A stretch of DNA of 64,000 bases from Dicaeum eximium (lineage: Eukaryota > Chordata > Aves > Passeriformes > Dicaeidae). A program made the position numbers and the translations under genes. Where the stretch lies: assembly GCA_013396995.1 (NCBI GenBank), contig VWZP01005243.1, forward strand, positions 153,230-217,229, read 5' to 3'. Under the pieces are notes generated by a model. That model saw only the letters and a list, made by a program, of their open reading frames with translations, was not told the origin of the DNA and searched no databases. The stretch's first letter is position 1; each line of letters starts with the position of its first letter. Shown here one piece after another: positions 24,145 to 34,720 of the stretch.

Positions 24145-27100
24145 TCAAAACACATATGGGGACACAAAGACCGTGACCTTGAAGATGTGCTTGCCCAGGA
24201 GGACTCTGTGGGAGAACTCACTCATCTCCAGCTCCACCTCCAGCGTGGCTGGCCCCGCCGCGGGGCTGGTGAGCAGCAGCTCTCCCGTCTGCCGGTCCGA
24301 GCGCCGCACGGCGAAGGCGCCCTGGCCGCGCCCGCCCGCGATGGCGAAGCGCAGGCTGTCACCCACGAAACGGGTGGTGGACATCTTGAAGAGGACACGG
24401 GGCACGGTGCGGTTGGCCTGGAGCGGCAGGTAGTGGAAGGAGATGGAGCTGGCAGCCTGCTGGCAGGCCCGGCTGTCCATGGGGCAGGGGTTCCTCTCGC
24501 ACTGGCTGCCAGGAGAGAAGGGGCCACGGCTCAGTGCCTGGTTTGGCTCTCGGGGAGCTGCCCTCGTCCTTACACACGAGCCCAGCCCGTGCCACGGGCA
24601 GCATCTCCAGAGCTGCTGTCATTCCTGTGGCAGAGCAGCCCAAGATAGCCACACCCAAGTGTGCCCATCATTAGATCTCTGCCTCATCCCTGTTTCTGCC
24701 AGGCAAATGCCATGGCTTGCAGGGACACAGCTCTGGGTGACACTCTGAGGCTGGGACTGGGTGGGTGCCACAGTGCCAGATGAAGGCCAGGGATGGAGCC
24801 AGATGTGCCTCCTGAAAAGGAATCTCTCAGGATCAGGGATGCTCCTCTATTTGGGTGACACAAAACAGTTTAATCTCAAGAGTGGGATGGCTGGGACTGC
24901 TGGAAGGCAGCTGATGGCACCCCATGGATGTGCAGCAGAGGAAATTCAGCATCACTACCCCCAAACTGGGCTCTGAGAGGGGCCAGGATCCTGGGTAAAA
25001 CCACCATGTATTGGGGTGCTCCCACCTGCACCCCCAGCATCCCAAGACCATCAGGGAGCTTGCCAAGCACACTTGAGCACCCCACGAGGGCATTTGCTAG
25101 CAGTGCTGGCTGGTACTTTCCCTGCTGCCCCTGGGTGACACAACACAGCCCCCAGCGCACAGTAGGACCCATCACCCTGGGACAGGGCACGACACAGCCC
25201 GAGCCACACACAGTAGGGTACTCACAAGGCAGAGGTCTTGACATAGCTGGTGTTGTGGCGTGGTGGGGGGCACTTGGGGCGCACGCAGCGGTGGCCCCCG
25301 AAGGTGTTGATGCAGAGGTCACCCTGGCTGCAGTTGTGCTGCTTCCCAGCACACTCATTCACATCTGTGGTGGTGGCACGGGGTGAGTGGGGCCGTCCCC
25401 ACTGCACCCCTCTTCCCATGGGAGGCTCCCTGCCCCTCATCCTGGGTTCTTACCCTCACAGGCATTGCGGTCAGCATGGAGCAGATACCCAGGGGGGCAG
25501 AGACAGCGATAGGAGCCGGGGAGGTTGAGGCAGTCATGGAGGCAAATCTGCGTCTCGGGGCTGGACTGGTAGAGCTGGCATTCATCCACATCTAGGGTGG
25601 ATGAAGTGGGGAATGGCCAGAGGTGCCATTGCCACCAAGCCTTGGTTCCCCACCCTCCATCGTCTCATCATCTTCACCCCCCTTTTACCTTGGCACACAC
25701 CACCAGGTTGCAGCTGGAAGCCGGCGTCACAGCTGCAGCGCCGCGAGCCCGAGCGGCCCTCGGCACAGCGGGGCTGGCGGCTGAAGGAGGTGTTGCTCAG
25801 TGTCACCCAGTCTGCAGGGGACAGCAGGTGTCACATGCTGGGGCATGGGGAGATGATGGGGGCCAAGGTTCCAGGGGACTGCCAGGGAAGGGGGAGACCG
25901 GTGCAGCATGGCCAGGTACTGTCCCCATGAGAATCCCCATCCTCCACAGCCCAAACCCAGGCACCTACAGGAGTAGATGGGGCTCTGGCAGCTGGGGCCT
26001 GACCAGCCTGGGGGGCAGAGGCACGTGTAGCTCTGGTTGCCATCCACGCAGGTCCCGCTGTTGGCACACGGGTTGCTGGAGCAGTCATCAATACCTGGGG
26101 AGAAGGAGCTCGTGAGCATCAGCTGCAGAAGTGCATCCTTGCCCAACCCCGGAGCCCACTGCTGCAGCCTCTGGGCAGAGCAATGGAGCCCCGCAGCTCA
26201 GGGTGACAGAGGAGCCTGTCGGAAGGGCAGAGCTCCTGGCACCCCAGCCCTGCTCCACCTCACTTCTGCAGAAGGGGTGGGTGCCGCTCCACGTGCGGTT
26301 GTGCCGGCAGGCGCGTGTCTCCGAGCCCACCAGCTGGAAGCCGGCGTCGCAGACGAAGTGAACCTCGTGGCCCACGCGCAGGCTCCGGCCCAGCATCCGT
26401 CCGTTCAGGGGCACTGCCGGCTGTGGACAGACCTCTGTGGACAGACAGACACGGGTGGGGGTGGACACTGCCAGCCTGGAGCCAACCCCAGCCTGACAGG
26501 GAGCTGGGGTCCCTTGCCCAGGCTGTTTGTGTGGGTCCAGGGATCAGAGCTGGCCCCGTGGGGATGTCACCCGTGGTGGTGACCAGCCAGGATTACCGTT
26601 GCGTTTGGTGGCCGGTCTCTGGAGGTGGCTCTGGAGGATGGAAAGCTGGTGCCGGAGCCCGCGGGTGCCCTGCAGGTGGGTGGCCTCCTGTGCCACCAGC
26701 AGCTTCTGCATCTGCTGCACCACGCTGAGCGCCTGCTGCCGGTTCAGGCATTCCTGGGGGATCATGAGGAAACGCCAATCACCTGCTGGGTTCCACTGCC
26801 ACCCTGCCACAGCCTAGGAGGACCCTTCCAAGCAGGCAGCATCTTTGGGGTTAGTTCAGACACCCTGCCCTGGACAGATCCCTTCCTGTCCTAGCTGGGT
26901 CTGACCCTGGCTCTGTGTCTGCTCCAGCCTCAGCCCACACCTCCCGGTCCTGCTCTGGCACTTGGATGCTGTGGAGAAGCTGCATGCCCTGCGTGCATTT
27001 AACATCATTTCACTGCTGCAGGGGAAAAGCCCCATGACCATGCCCCTGGCCCTGGCAGCTCCACAGATGCAGTGGCTGTGCTGTACCCCCCACTCTGGGC

Positions 27101-27264
27101 TGGTGTTGGGGCGCTGGGGTGTGAGAGGTGGGTGCTGAGCAGCCCCAGAGGGAGGTTTGCTGTGGGGCTGGAGGGGAGGGAATGCAGGTCCTTACCTGGG
27201 GGCTGCCAAGGGGCAGCTGCAGGATGCCCAGAGCCAGCCAGGCTGGCAGTGGGATGAGGAGCAT
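24145..27264 (-). CDS. FBLN7-like: Fibulin-7-like secreted matrix protein
   Basis: Predicted secreted extracellular-matrix/adhesion protein. Eight coding exons (minus): 27264-27196, 26753-26597, 26434-26264, 26094-25969, 25811-25689, 25591-25454, 25364-25226, 24505-24145. The joins are in phase and give 427 aa; human FBLN7 is about 439. Domains in order: signal peptide (1-20, MLLIPLPAWLALGIL); coiled coil (24-70); sushi/CCP domain with four Cys (78-131); EGF (134-172); a linker with three Cys; two calcium-binding EGF domains starting DVDEC (near 215) and DVNEC (near 261); fibulin C-terminal domain (from about 308) with NPCPMDSR, RSDRQTGEL and the ending VTVFVSPYVF. This order is that of fibulin-7. 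Human FBLN7 lies on chromosome 2, away from ZDHHC1/CLEC18, so this may be a separate paralogue rather than the orthologue. That distinction needs a tree. Confidence 0.9.
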
Positions 27265-27906
27265 CACGCCGGGGCTGACTACAGGGGCAAGACACCGACG
27301 GTCCGTTTCTGCTCACAGCCGCGTTCCTGCACTCGCTGGGATTTATCCGCAGCCTGTGCCCATGTGTTTGTTGGTTTTTCCTCTGCCTGAGACTGAGCTG
27401 TAGGAAAGTTTCCCCTTGGCACTGGCTCTAGCCTCTCCCTTCCTTTCCCTTCCGTTCCTTTCCCTCTCTGCACATCAGAGGCTTTGGGGGCCTTTCATGT
27501 CCCAGGGCCAGCAGATACCGGGGCCAGGCGGTGGCTGTCACGGCACTTGGGGTGGTACCGGCGGTGCCGGGCTCACCACACAGCCAGTCCTGGCTCTGGG
27601 GCTCCCCGGCACGCAGAGATGCAGGATGAGGCTAATCCCGTGCACTAGCTAAGCCTGGGAAAGTCTCCTGGGAGAAAAGATGACTTTGGGGTCTGTGGGG
27701 GGGTTCTGCTCTCTGCACGGGCTGGGGCTACTGGGAAGGGTAGCCCAGGAATGCTGCAAACTCACTGGACTCGGCACAGCTTTGCTGGGGTGAGCTCAGC
27801 CCTGGCTGGAGCTCAGAGGGGAGCCCCAGGGTGCTGCTGCTGCAGCCTGGAGCTGGGGTGCAGTAGGTGCTATGGTCTGCATTAACATAAGGGTCAGTTA
27901 TGTTAA

Positions 27907-28016
27907 GGCTCTCGTGTCCTCCCACCCTGTAACCGCGCTGCCCAGCGCTCCGGAGCGGGTATTTGGCTCCCTGCCCGCAGCGGTGTGTGTTACCTCCCCG
28001 GCATGTTTAATTCATG
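27907..28016 (+). repeat. 110-bp direct duplication, copy 1
   Basis: Matches 28655-28764 at 109 of 110 positions, offset 748 bp. Its flanks on both sides are TTAATG/TTAAGG-like sequence, so it looks embedded in the telomere-like array. Confidence 0.95.
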
Positions 28017-28330
28017 TTAATGTTAGAGTCAGCCCCCCTAGGAGGGGGATGAGGTTAGGATTAGGGTTAGGATTAGAGTTGGGGTTAGAGTTGGGGTTAG
28101 GATTGGAGTTGGGGTTAACATTAGTGTTAGGTTTGGAGTTAGCATTAAGTTTAATGTTTTGATTAGCATTAAAGTAAGTGTTAGGGCTAAAGTTAGGGTT
28201 TTTTGTTAGGGTTAATGTTAATGTTAGGACCAGTGCCAAGGGTTCAGATCCATATTAGCAGGAGGGTTTACATGAGAGTTGGGGTTGGCATTAACATTAG
28301 TGCCAGGGTTCAGGCCAGGGTCAGGTTTAG
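28017..28330 (+). repeat. degenerate interstitial telomere-like array
   Basis: A run of variants on GGTTAG/GTTAGG (ggttaggattagggttag and many GGGTTAGAGTT, GTTAATGTTAG variants), most regular at 28050-28235. The true vertebrate telomere hexamer TTAGGG occurs only in places. The long minus-strand frame rich in NPN across it is a by-product of the repeat. Confidence 0.8.
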
Positions 28331-28654
28331 ACTCAGGCTGAGAGAACTGAAGCATTTAGAGCTGGGTTTATGCTGACACCCAGCTCAGCCCTGACAGCTG
28401 GTGCGTAGGATGCTCCCAGTCCCTCCTGCCTGTGGCATTTCAGAATCCTGAGCAGGGATGTCTGAAGCCCACATCTCAGCCCTGTGCCAGAGGAGCACCT
28501 GCCATGGGTTGTGGGAGCCCTGTGCTGGGGCAGAGCTCTCACGGTGCTGCTGAGCCCCCTGAGCAGCCTGGGCTGGGGGACCCCTGCTTGTCTCCAGGTG
28601 CCTGCCGAGACACGGCCCCCTTGGGCCCAGCATCTCTCCCGCCGCCGGCCCCCG

Positions 28655-28764
28655 GGCTCTCGCGTCCTCCCACCCTGTAACCGCGCTGCCCAGCGCTCCG
28701 GAGCGGGTATTTGGCTCCCTGCCCGCAGCGGTGTGTGTTACCTCCCCGGCATGTTTAATTCATG
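28655..28764 (+). repeat. 110-bp direct duplication, copy 2
   Basis: Second copy of the module at 27907-28016. Here both flanks are ordinary GC-rich unique sequence, about 465 bp before the CLEC18 start codon, so this is more likely the original copy. Confidence 0.95.
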
Positions 28765-29228
28765 GGGCAGGAGGAAGGCTGGCAGCAGGGGCCCCTCGCT
28801 GCCCCAGCCCCTCGCCTTCCAATGTCCCAGTGTCCCAAAGTGGCGCTGGTTGCGACCCCCGCTCCTGCTGCCCTCACAGCCCGAGCCCGGCTGGGCAGCG
28901 GGGCTGAGGCAGAGCACGGAGGGCTGACCCCGCTGCGGGACATCCCGGCGGGGTGCGGCCCGGGGCCCCGGGACTTGTCTGCCACATTCGCTCCAGCGAG
29001 CAACTGTTTTGACAGAGCTATTACTCACCCGTCAAGCTTTTGTTCCCGCTGCCCAGCGGTGCCTGTCTGGAGTCCTGAATAGGATCAAATCCTGCAACCA
29101 GACACACACACGCACGCAGGAGCGGGCAGCCGAGCTCGCCCCAAAGCCAGGGCTGCTCCGGGGCGGCTCGGCTCGCCCAGTCCTCCCTCTGCAGCTTGGG
29201 GGTCTGCTCCCCACATCCCAGGACCTAC

Positions 29229-32200
29229 ATGAAGCCCTTGGTCCTGCTGGTTTGTAGCCTCCTGGTGTGGAGGGTGGGTGAGACGAGGTCGGATGCTCCA
29301 GAAAAGTTGTCCCCGCTGGCTCCGGGAGGTAACTGGCAGAGGGGCTGCCTCTCTGGCAGCAGGGCTGGGAGGCAGCTGGTTTGGGGGATGAGTGCACCCT
29401 GAGCGCCGTCCCCTTGGGCCAGAGCAGATGTGGGGGGCAGTGGGTGGGTGATGGGCACCCAGGGATGGCAGTGGGGGGGCTTGGTGGGTGATAGAGGCTG
29501 GGGATGGAATGGGGTTGGGAGAAGGGGCACGGACTTNNNNNNNNNNNNNNNNNNNNNNNNNNNNNNNNNNNNNNNNNNNNNNNNNNNNNNNNNNNNNNNN
29601 NNNNNNNNNNNNNNNNNNNNNNNNNNNNNNNNNNNNNNNNNNNNNNNNNNNNNNNNNNNNNNNNNNNNNNNNNNNNNNNNNNNNNNNNNNNNNNNNNNNN
29701 NNNNNNNNNNNNNNNNNNNNNNNNNNNNNNNNNNNNNNNNNNNNNNNNNNNNNNNNNNNNNNNNNNNNNNNNNNNNNNNNNNNNNNNNNNNNNNNNNNNN
29801 NNNNNNNNNNNNNNNNNNNNNNNNNNNNNNNNNNNNNNNNNNNNNNNNNNNNNNNNNNNNNNNNNNNNNNNNNNNNNNNNNNNNNNNNNNNNNNNNNNNN
29901 NNNNNNNNNNNNNNNNNNCAAGTCTCCATGGAGACGCGGGTGCCTTCCCGGTATCCCCGGCTGCGGTCGGACCCTTCAGGGGGAATTCCCACGGCCCGCT
30001 GAAGGGTCCAGCCACAACCAGGGATACGGGGAGGGCATTTGTACCTCTCAGCCCCCTTGTCCCCATCCCTTTCCCCTCCTGTCCCCCCCAGCTCTCAGCA
30101 CGAAGGAGACTTTCCTGGTGCTCTCACTGCACAACAAGTTGAGGAGCAAAGTGCAGCCCCCCGCTGCCAACATGCAGAAGCTGGTGAGCCCCCTTGCAGG
30201 TCCCGTGTCCCCCACCTTCGAGGTCACATCCACCTTCCACGCCATGCCCAGGGAGGTGGGCAGCCCATGGGTGATGCACAGTAGTTTGCTAACGTGCTAA
30301 TGAAGCAGAAGAGCTGGCTGGTGTGGGGCCCCTGGGGAAGAGCATGTCACTGCCACATCCAGGGCACACCAAAAACAGGGCTGGTCCCTTGAGGTGCCTT
30401 TTGGGGTCCCCCATGTCCCTCTGATGCCTCCTAATCACCCCACGGCTGCACACACCAAGGACACAGCAGGGCTGGTTCTTTGGAGTCCTTTGTGGGGTCC
30501 CCCATTCCCCATTATAACCCTTGATATTCTCCCACTACCTCGCACCTGAACACACCAAAGGCAGGGCTGGTCCCTAGGGGTGTCTCCCATGTCCTGTGGT
30601 GGCTCTCAATGTCCCTCCATCACCCTCCAGCCGCCCACACCGGGGGCAGGACCGGTCCCTTGGGGTCCCTTGCAGCATCACCCATTGTCAACCCTCCGAT
30701 GTCCACATGTCACCTCCTGGACTGACCACCTTGGTGGTGCCCACCCCCCTTGGGCCGTTCCCTGGGTGGCTGACGCTCATCCCCGCAGGAGTGGAGCGAG
30801 GAGCTGGGGCGGCAGGCGGGGGCTCGGGCGGCCGGGTGTCTGCAGGGCCCCGCTCCGGCGCCGGCCCCGCAGCTGGGCTGGAGCGAGGCGCTGCTGCCGG
30901 CGGGCGCGGGCGGCTTCGGGGCCGTGCTGGAGCTCTGGTTCGCTGAGGGACAGCGCTACGACTACAGGACGGGGCGCTGCGCCGGCAATGCCACCTGCCG
31001 CCACTACACCCAGGTAGGCACGAGGGGCACGGGGGGGCTCTGGGGGACGGGACCCCAGTGACAAACGCTCTCCCACAGCTGGTGTGGGCCACAGCGGGAC
31101 AGCTGGGCTGCGGCCGGCACCGCTGCCCCGGCCCCCACGGCCCCAGCGAGGCCTTCGCCTGCGCCTACTCGCCGGGGTAAGGGGCTGCGGGTGGGGCCGG
31201 GGCGTGGTGGGTGGGGCCCAGGGGGGCGGGCTTAGCGATGGGGGTGGGGTCTCAACCAGGTAGGGCATGGGTTGAGCTATGGGATGTGCGGCAGGGGAGG
31301 GGGAGCTTGTCCCCGTGGTGGGTGGGGGTGAGTGATGTGGGTGGGGCTTGGAAATGCAAATAAGGCCGTGTTTTAGGAGCGGGAGGGTTTGGATGTTCTG
31401 GGTGGGGTCTGTGTTGAAGTGGACGGGGCTGAGTGCTGTGGACGGGACAGAATGCTGGAAGTGGGTGGGGCTGGGGAACGAAGGCAGGGCGGTGATTTAG
31501 GAATGGATGTGGCTTTGCAATGTGGGTGTGGGCTTGCCCCAGAAAGGGGCGCGGCTTGCCCGGGTGGGTTGGGCATCTTCCTTCAGCCGTCTGTGGGGCC
31601 AGGGGCAACTGGGAGGTGGCCGGGACGCCCATCCTGCCCTACAAGCAGGGACCCTGGTGCTCCCTCTGCACCGCCGGCCTCTCTGGCTGCTTCAAGTCCT
31701 GGGACCACAGCGGCGGGCTCTGCGGTGAGTGCCCCCTGTCACCGCGGCCTCTGCATGACCCTGGGGATGCTGCCTCCGCCCCTGATGCCCTCGCTGTCCC
31801 TCTGGTGTTCCCAGAGGTGCCCAGGAACCCCTGTCGCATGAGCTGCAGGAACAGCGGGCGCCTCGACATGAGCAGCTGCCAGTGCACGTGTCCCCCCGGC
31901 TACACGGGCAGGTACTGCCAAGGTGAGAGGGCACCGGGCACCCTGCGGAGCTCCTGTGTGGTGCCGCAGGGCAGTGGGTGCAGGGCATGCACGGGCACAG
32001 CCGGTGCGGTGTGAGCAGCACAGCACAGCACAGCACAGCACAGCACAGCACAGCACAGCACAGCCCAGCACAGCACAGGGGCTAACGCAGAGCTGTGCCC
32101 GCAGTGAGGTGCAGCGGGCAGTGCCGCCACGGCAGGCTCAGGAAGGAGGAGTGCTCCTGCCTCTGCGACGCGGGCTACGGCGGAGCCGAGTGCGGCAGTG

Positions 32201-33220
32201 AGTCTGGGGTCGGGGATCCACAGGCAGGGCACCCCAAAGCGGGGCAAAGGCTCCTCTGTGGGCCCATCTCTGCTGGCACAAGGACCCACCTGCTCCTGCC
32301 TGTGTCCCCAGCAAAGATCCATTTCCCTTTCCATGCCTGTGACGTGCGGATAGACAGCGACTGCTTCATGGTGTCCCCCGAAGCCGACACCTACTATGGT
32401 GCCAAAATTAAATGCCAGGTGAACTCCTGGGGTGCTCCAAGCATCTCTGTGCAGCTGAAAAGTGCCACCCATGCTTGCAGCACTTCTGGGCATCTCTGCT
32501 CTGCTTGGAGCGGTGCTGGGCCACGCAGGTGGGGCAGACTCACTCACTTCCCCACAGGAGAAAGGAGCGATGCTGGCCCAGATAAGAAACCAGAAGGTTC
32601 AGGACATCCTGGCGTTCTACCTCAGCCGCTTGGAGATGGGTAACAGGGTGACAGACACCGATTTTGAGACTGGAAACTTCTGGATAGGTGAGAGACAGCC
32701 GTAGGCAGGGTTGCAGAGTGCCCGGGGTGCTGGCAGACATGCCAACCAACCTCCTGCTCCCCCAGGTCTCACCTACAAGACATCCAAGGCTTCCTTCCGT
32801 TGGGATGTGGGCGAGCCATCCTCGTTCACCAGCTTTGCTTTCGGGCAGCCGGACAACCAGGGGTAAGTGGATACACAGGACACCAAACTCTGCATGGTGT
32901 CACTGCTGACTGGCTTCACCACCATCCTGGTGGGACACAGGTTTGGGAACTGTGTGGAGATGCAAGCATCAGCTGCCTTCAACTGGAACGACCAGCGCTG
33001 CAAGACGCGGAACCGGTACATCTGCCAGTTCGGTGAGCTCGGCTGGGAGCCTCCTGTGCCCTCCTGGGCCCTGGAGGGGCCAATCCCCAGCTCTGCTGTG
33101 TCTGTCCCTTGTTGCCAGCCCTGCCCAGACCTCTGTGTCTCATCTGGGGTGGGAGGCACTGACTCTGCCCACGCCATTGCAGCCCAGGAACACATCGCGC
33201 TGTGGCAGCGGGACCCCTGA
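29229..33220 (+). CDS. CLEC18: C-type lectin domain family 18 protein (CLEC18)
   Basis: Secreted carbohydrate-binding protein of the CAP/EGF/lectin type. Twelve exons: 29229-29328, 30092-30183, 30789-31013, 31079-31176, 31603-31724, 31815-31922, 32105-32197, 32312-32418, 32558-32687, 32766-32862, 32941-33032, 33183-33220. All joins keep frame, giving 433 aa (human CLEC18A is 446). Order: signal peptide MKPLVLLVCSLLVW; CAP/SCP domain (about 40-190) with LHNKLRS and HYTQLVWATAGQLGCG; two EGF-like modules (213-248, 249-279); C-type lectin domain (about 283-425) ending CKTRNRYICQF, with QPD and WND motifs like those of human CLEC18. Intron 1 holds a 382-N gap beside a hairpin, but no coding sequence appears lost because exons 1 and 2 join in phase (ALSTKETF, human ALNRKESF). 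A single copy is seen here; human has three. Confidence 0.95.
29537..29918. other. assembly gap (382 N)
   Basis: Unresolved bases within CLEC18 intron 1. Any open frames through it are meaningless. Confidence 1.
29941..30037. repeat. imperfect inverted repeat (39-bp arms, 19-bp loop)
   Basis: The arm 29941-29979 is complementary to 29999-30037 at 32 of 39 positions, with the loop at 29980-29998. Five of the seven mismatches would be G-U pairs in a minus-strand RNA. It starts 22 bases after the assembly gap, so part of a larger palindrome may be missing. Confidence 0.75.
30364..30715 (+). repeat. degenerate minisatellite, about 4 units of 85-100 bp
   Basis: The phrases CACACCAA..., CAGGGCTGGTCCCTTG and GGGGTCCCCCATGTCC recur four times in CLEC18 intron 2. 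Confidence 0.7.
31190..31560 (+). repeat. G-rich degenerate minisatellite
   Basis: Repeated GGGTGGGGCT-type units fill CLEC18 intron 4. Runs of G at short spacing on the plus strand could form G-quadruplexes. Confidence 0.6.
32014..32078 (+). repeat. (AGCAC)n pentanucleotide microsatellite
   Basis: About 13 AGCAC/CACAG units with one interruption (CAGCCCAG), in CLEC18 intron 6, ending 26 bases before exon 7. Confidence 0.95.
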
Positions 33221-33723
33221 GCTGGTAGCCCTGGGAACTGGCCAGCGCTGGCTGCTGTGCTGAACCTGCGGCTCAGGAGGACCCTGGTGCTGTGCCAAGC
33301 CCAGACCATGGCTCAGGAGGATCTCTGTGCAGCTCACTTGTGCAGGGATGAGGGGCTGAGGGGACCCATGGCACCGAGACCTGGCAAGAAGGGGTGTGCT
33401 GTACGTTAGCATCCCTGAAACAGCATCTTCTTCTGCCCCTCGCCTTCCTCTGTCACTACCACTCTGCAACACCCTGGGCAGGAGATGTCCCTTGCAACAG
33501 CCAGGTACAAAAGCGTCCTCCTCCAAAACTGGCAGCTGGGCTGTGTCTGGACTGTGGTCTCAGTGTGACAAGGAGCCACAGGGGCTTTTTGGGGGTGCAG
33601 ACCTTGGCAAAGCTCAGGGAAGACCGGGCTCAGCTCTGAGCCATCGTCCTGACCTGGGTGAGAACACCCCAGCCTGGTGGGCTTCTCACCGTCACCTCGT
33701 CCTTCATCATCTGCCCGGTCATT

Positions 33724-33729
33724 AATAAA
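33724..33729 (+). terminator. CLEC18: CLEC18 polyadenylation signal
   Basis: AATAAA about 500 bases after the stop codon, followed within 35 bases by a T-rich stretch (TTTGTCTCTTTTTCC) suitable as the downstream element. Confidence 0.7.
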
Positions 33730-34329
33730 GGCCCTCTCTCCTTTGGGAAGAGCAATTTGTCTCTTTTTCCTCCCCTAAGCATACCCAACTTTCCTTAGCT
33801 ACAGCCCACATCCTGCCTGCATGGGGAACCTCCAGTTTCACATCTGGAGTGGGTTCTGGGGTTGCTGGAGCCAAGGCCAGCCTTGGCTGAGCTTGTCTCC
33901 AGCACGTGGGGTTGTCTTGGAGGGATGGTGTTAGGCAAGAACTGCTTCTTCCAGCCTCAGGATGGCCCCAAGTCACAACACCCCGTGTGCTGGGTGCAAG
34001 TCCGTGCCCCCAGCACTGGTGGGTGTCAGTGGGTGCTTTTGGATGTGACCTACCACTGCCCTCCTTCTGTCATAACAGCCCACTCCAGTGCTGGGCTGGG
34101 CATTAAAATATCTTCATCCAGGGCGTTTCGTGGGCTGTTGGTTGTGCACAGTCTCAGCCGAGGCAAGGCACCATCCATGTCCCTGGCTGGGCCTGGGGCC
34201 CCGGGCAAACTGGGCAAACCCAGGATGAAACTGGGCGGCCAGGAGGGCAGGGTCCAGCAGGTGGGAGGTGCGGGAGGATGGAGGTGGAAAGGAGCCCAGG
34301 AGGATGAGGGTGAGGATGGAGATCCCGAG

Positions 34330-34720
34330 GGCGGGGTCCGGCAGGTGGGAAGGGGCGGGAGGGTGGAGCTGGAAGGAGCCCAGGGAAGCCGAGGGTGAGG
34401 CCGGCGATCCCCGGGGGAGGGTGAGCCCGGTCCCCGCGGTGCCGGCAGTGGTGCGGGCAGGGACAGGCAGCGGGGCTGCCGAGACCCCCGTGCGGGGCGC
34501 GGTGTCCCCTGCCGCGCCGCGGTGGTGCGGCCCGCGGCCCCCCCGCCCGGCGGTGGTAGCGCCCGGTGGCGGCGCGCTCGGTCGGGAGCGGGAGCGGGGC
34601 CGGAGCGGGGCCGGAGCGGGGCCATGACGCTCTTCGGCAGCGGGGACGCGGGCTGGAGATGTGAGTACCGGCCGGATCCGGCCCTCCGCCCCCCCGAGTG
34701 CCCCTTCTCCCGCGGGATAG
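34330..34720 (+). promoter_or_regulatory. CpG-island promoter of the RALY-like gene
   Basis: Dense CpG sequence with several GGGGCCGGAGC repeats just before the start codon at 34624 (GCCATGA). The second part (from 34562) is repeated at 36407 in the duplicated block. Confidence 0.65.

Larger units (their letters stand above)
27300..29228. other. divergent intergenic region between FBLN7-like and CLEC18
   Basis: The start codons of the minus-strand fibulin-7-like gene (27264) and plus-strand CLEC18 (29229) point away from each other across about 2 kb. The interval holds the 110-bp duplicated module, the telomere-like array and GC-rich sequence nearer CLEC18. No coding exon is supported. Promoters for both genes must lie here, but no clear TATA box was seen. 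Confidence 0.6.

Noticed and set aside
28012..28239. Minus-strand frame rich in Asn-Pro-Asn repeats
   Set aside because: It is the translation of the telomere-like GGTTAG array, not a gene.
29032..30300. Several long open frames through the N gap
   Set aside because: Their length comes from the N run being read as open. Only the CLEC18 exons within are supported.
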